DNA of 12,798 nt from an uncultured Lachnospiraceae bacterium (lineage in GTDB: Bacteria; Bacillota; Clostridia; Lachnospirales; Lachnospiraceae): the NCBI GenBank assembly GCA_947177925.1, contig CAMWWJ010000062.1, positions 1 through 12,798 of the forward strand, read 5' to 3'. Made by a program: the position numbers and the translations under genes. The notes under the pieces were generated by a model that worked only from the letters and a program-made list of their open reading frames with translations, ran no database searches and was not told the DNA's origin. This document shows, one piece after another, positions 12,662 to 12,798 of the stretch; positions within the stretch are counted from its first letter, which is position 1, and each line of letters starts with the position of its first letter.

Positions 12662-12798
12662 AAAAGGGTTGTCTGTGCCGGGGATAGCGTAAGTTTATTG
12701 TAGGAATGAAACAGACAGAGTAGTCCCTTGATCCGGTCAGAACGGAGTTTGTCAAGTAAAGTGTGTAAATTTTATTTTATTTTTTGGCGGTCATTTTT

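Noticed and set aside
10027..12798. CRISPR array
   Set aside because: Repeated motifs here are 7-10 bp with irregular spacing; there is no regular direct repeat of 25-40 bp and no cas gene.

Overview
The window is a chromosomal segment from a low-to-moderate GC Firmicute, most probably a gut Lachnospiraceae (class Clostridia). This rests on the protein styles, the strong AGGAGG-type ribosome sites, and the order birA - short DUF6145-like gene - coaX - dusB - greA - lysS. Species cannot be fixed from the sequence alone.

Positions 1-8706 are an ordinary core block, all on the + strand. An NfeD-like membrane protein and an SPFH/stomatin-like protein form a membrane-organising pair that ends in a terminator. 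Next come ornithine carbamoyltransferase (argF), the biotin ligase/repressor BirA, a small conserved unknown, type III pantothenate kinase (coaX), tRNA-dihydrouridine synthase (dus), a 273-residue unknown, greA and lysS. greA-lysS has a near-ideal promoter (TTGACA, 18 nt, TATAAT) whose -10 box overlaps the stop codon of the upstream unknown gene. lysS ends in a clear terminator.

Positions 8707-10170 are a small accessory insert placed exactly after lysS. Four tightly overlapping genes encode a DUF3791-like protein, a DUF3990-like putative ADP-ribosyltransferase, an 81-residue unknown and a 49-residue protein. The last nine residues and stop of the 49-residue protein are a diverged copy of the LysS C-terminus, with a 13-bp identical core. 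This looks like the displaced end of lysS left by an integration or recombination event, so the module probably entered at the lysS 3' end. A strong terminator follows.

Positions 10170-12798 are a second, AT-rich accessory region. About 490 bp is noncoding, with hairpins and a dispersed TTACCGAAC motif. It is followed by a leftward ribbon-helix-helix regulator gene (52 aa) with its own terminator and an inverted-repeat operator candidate around its -10 box. Diverging from it is a rightward cluster: a 59-aa unknown, a zinc-ribbon protein, and two paralogous-start genes (MAL[VI]KCPECG) that each appear broken by a single-base -1 frameshift. The last ~160 bp are noncoding and may approach an insertion-sequence end. 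No rRNA, tRNA, CRISPR array, transposase or complete integrase was seen.
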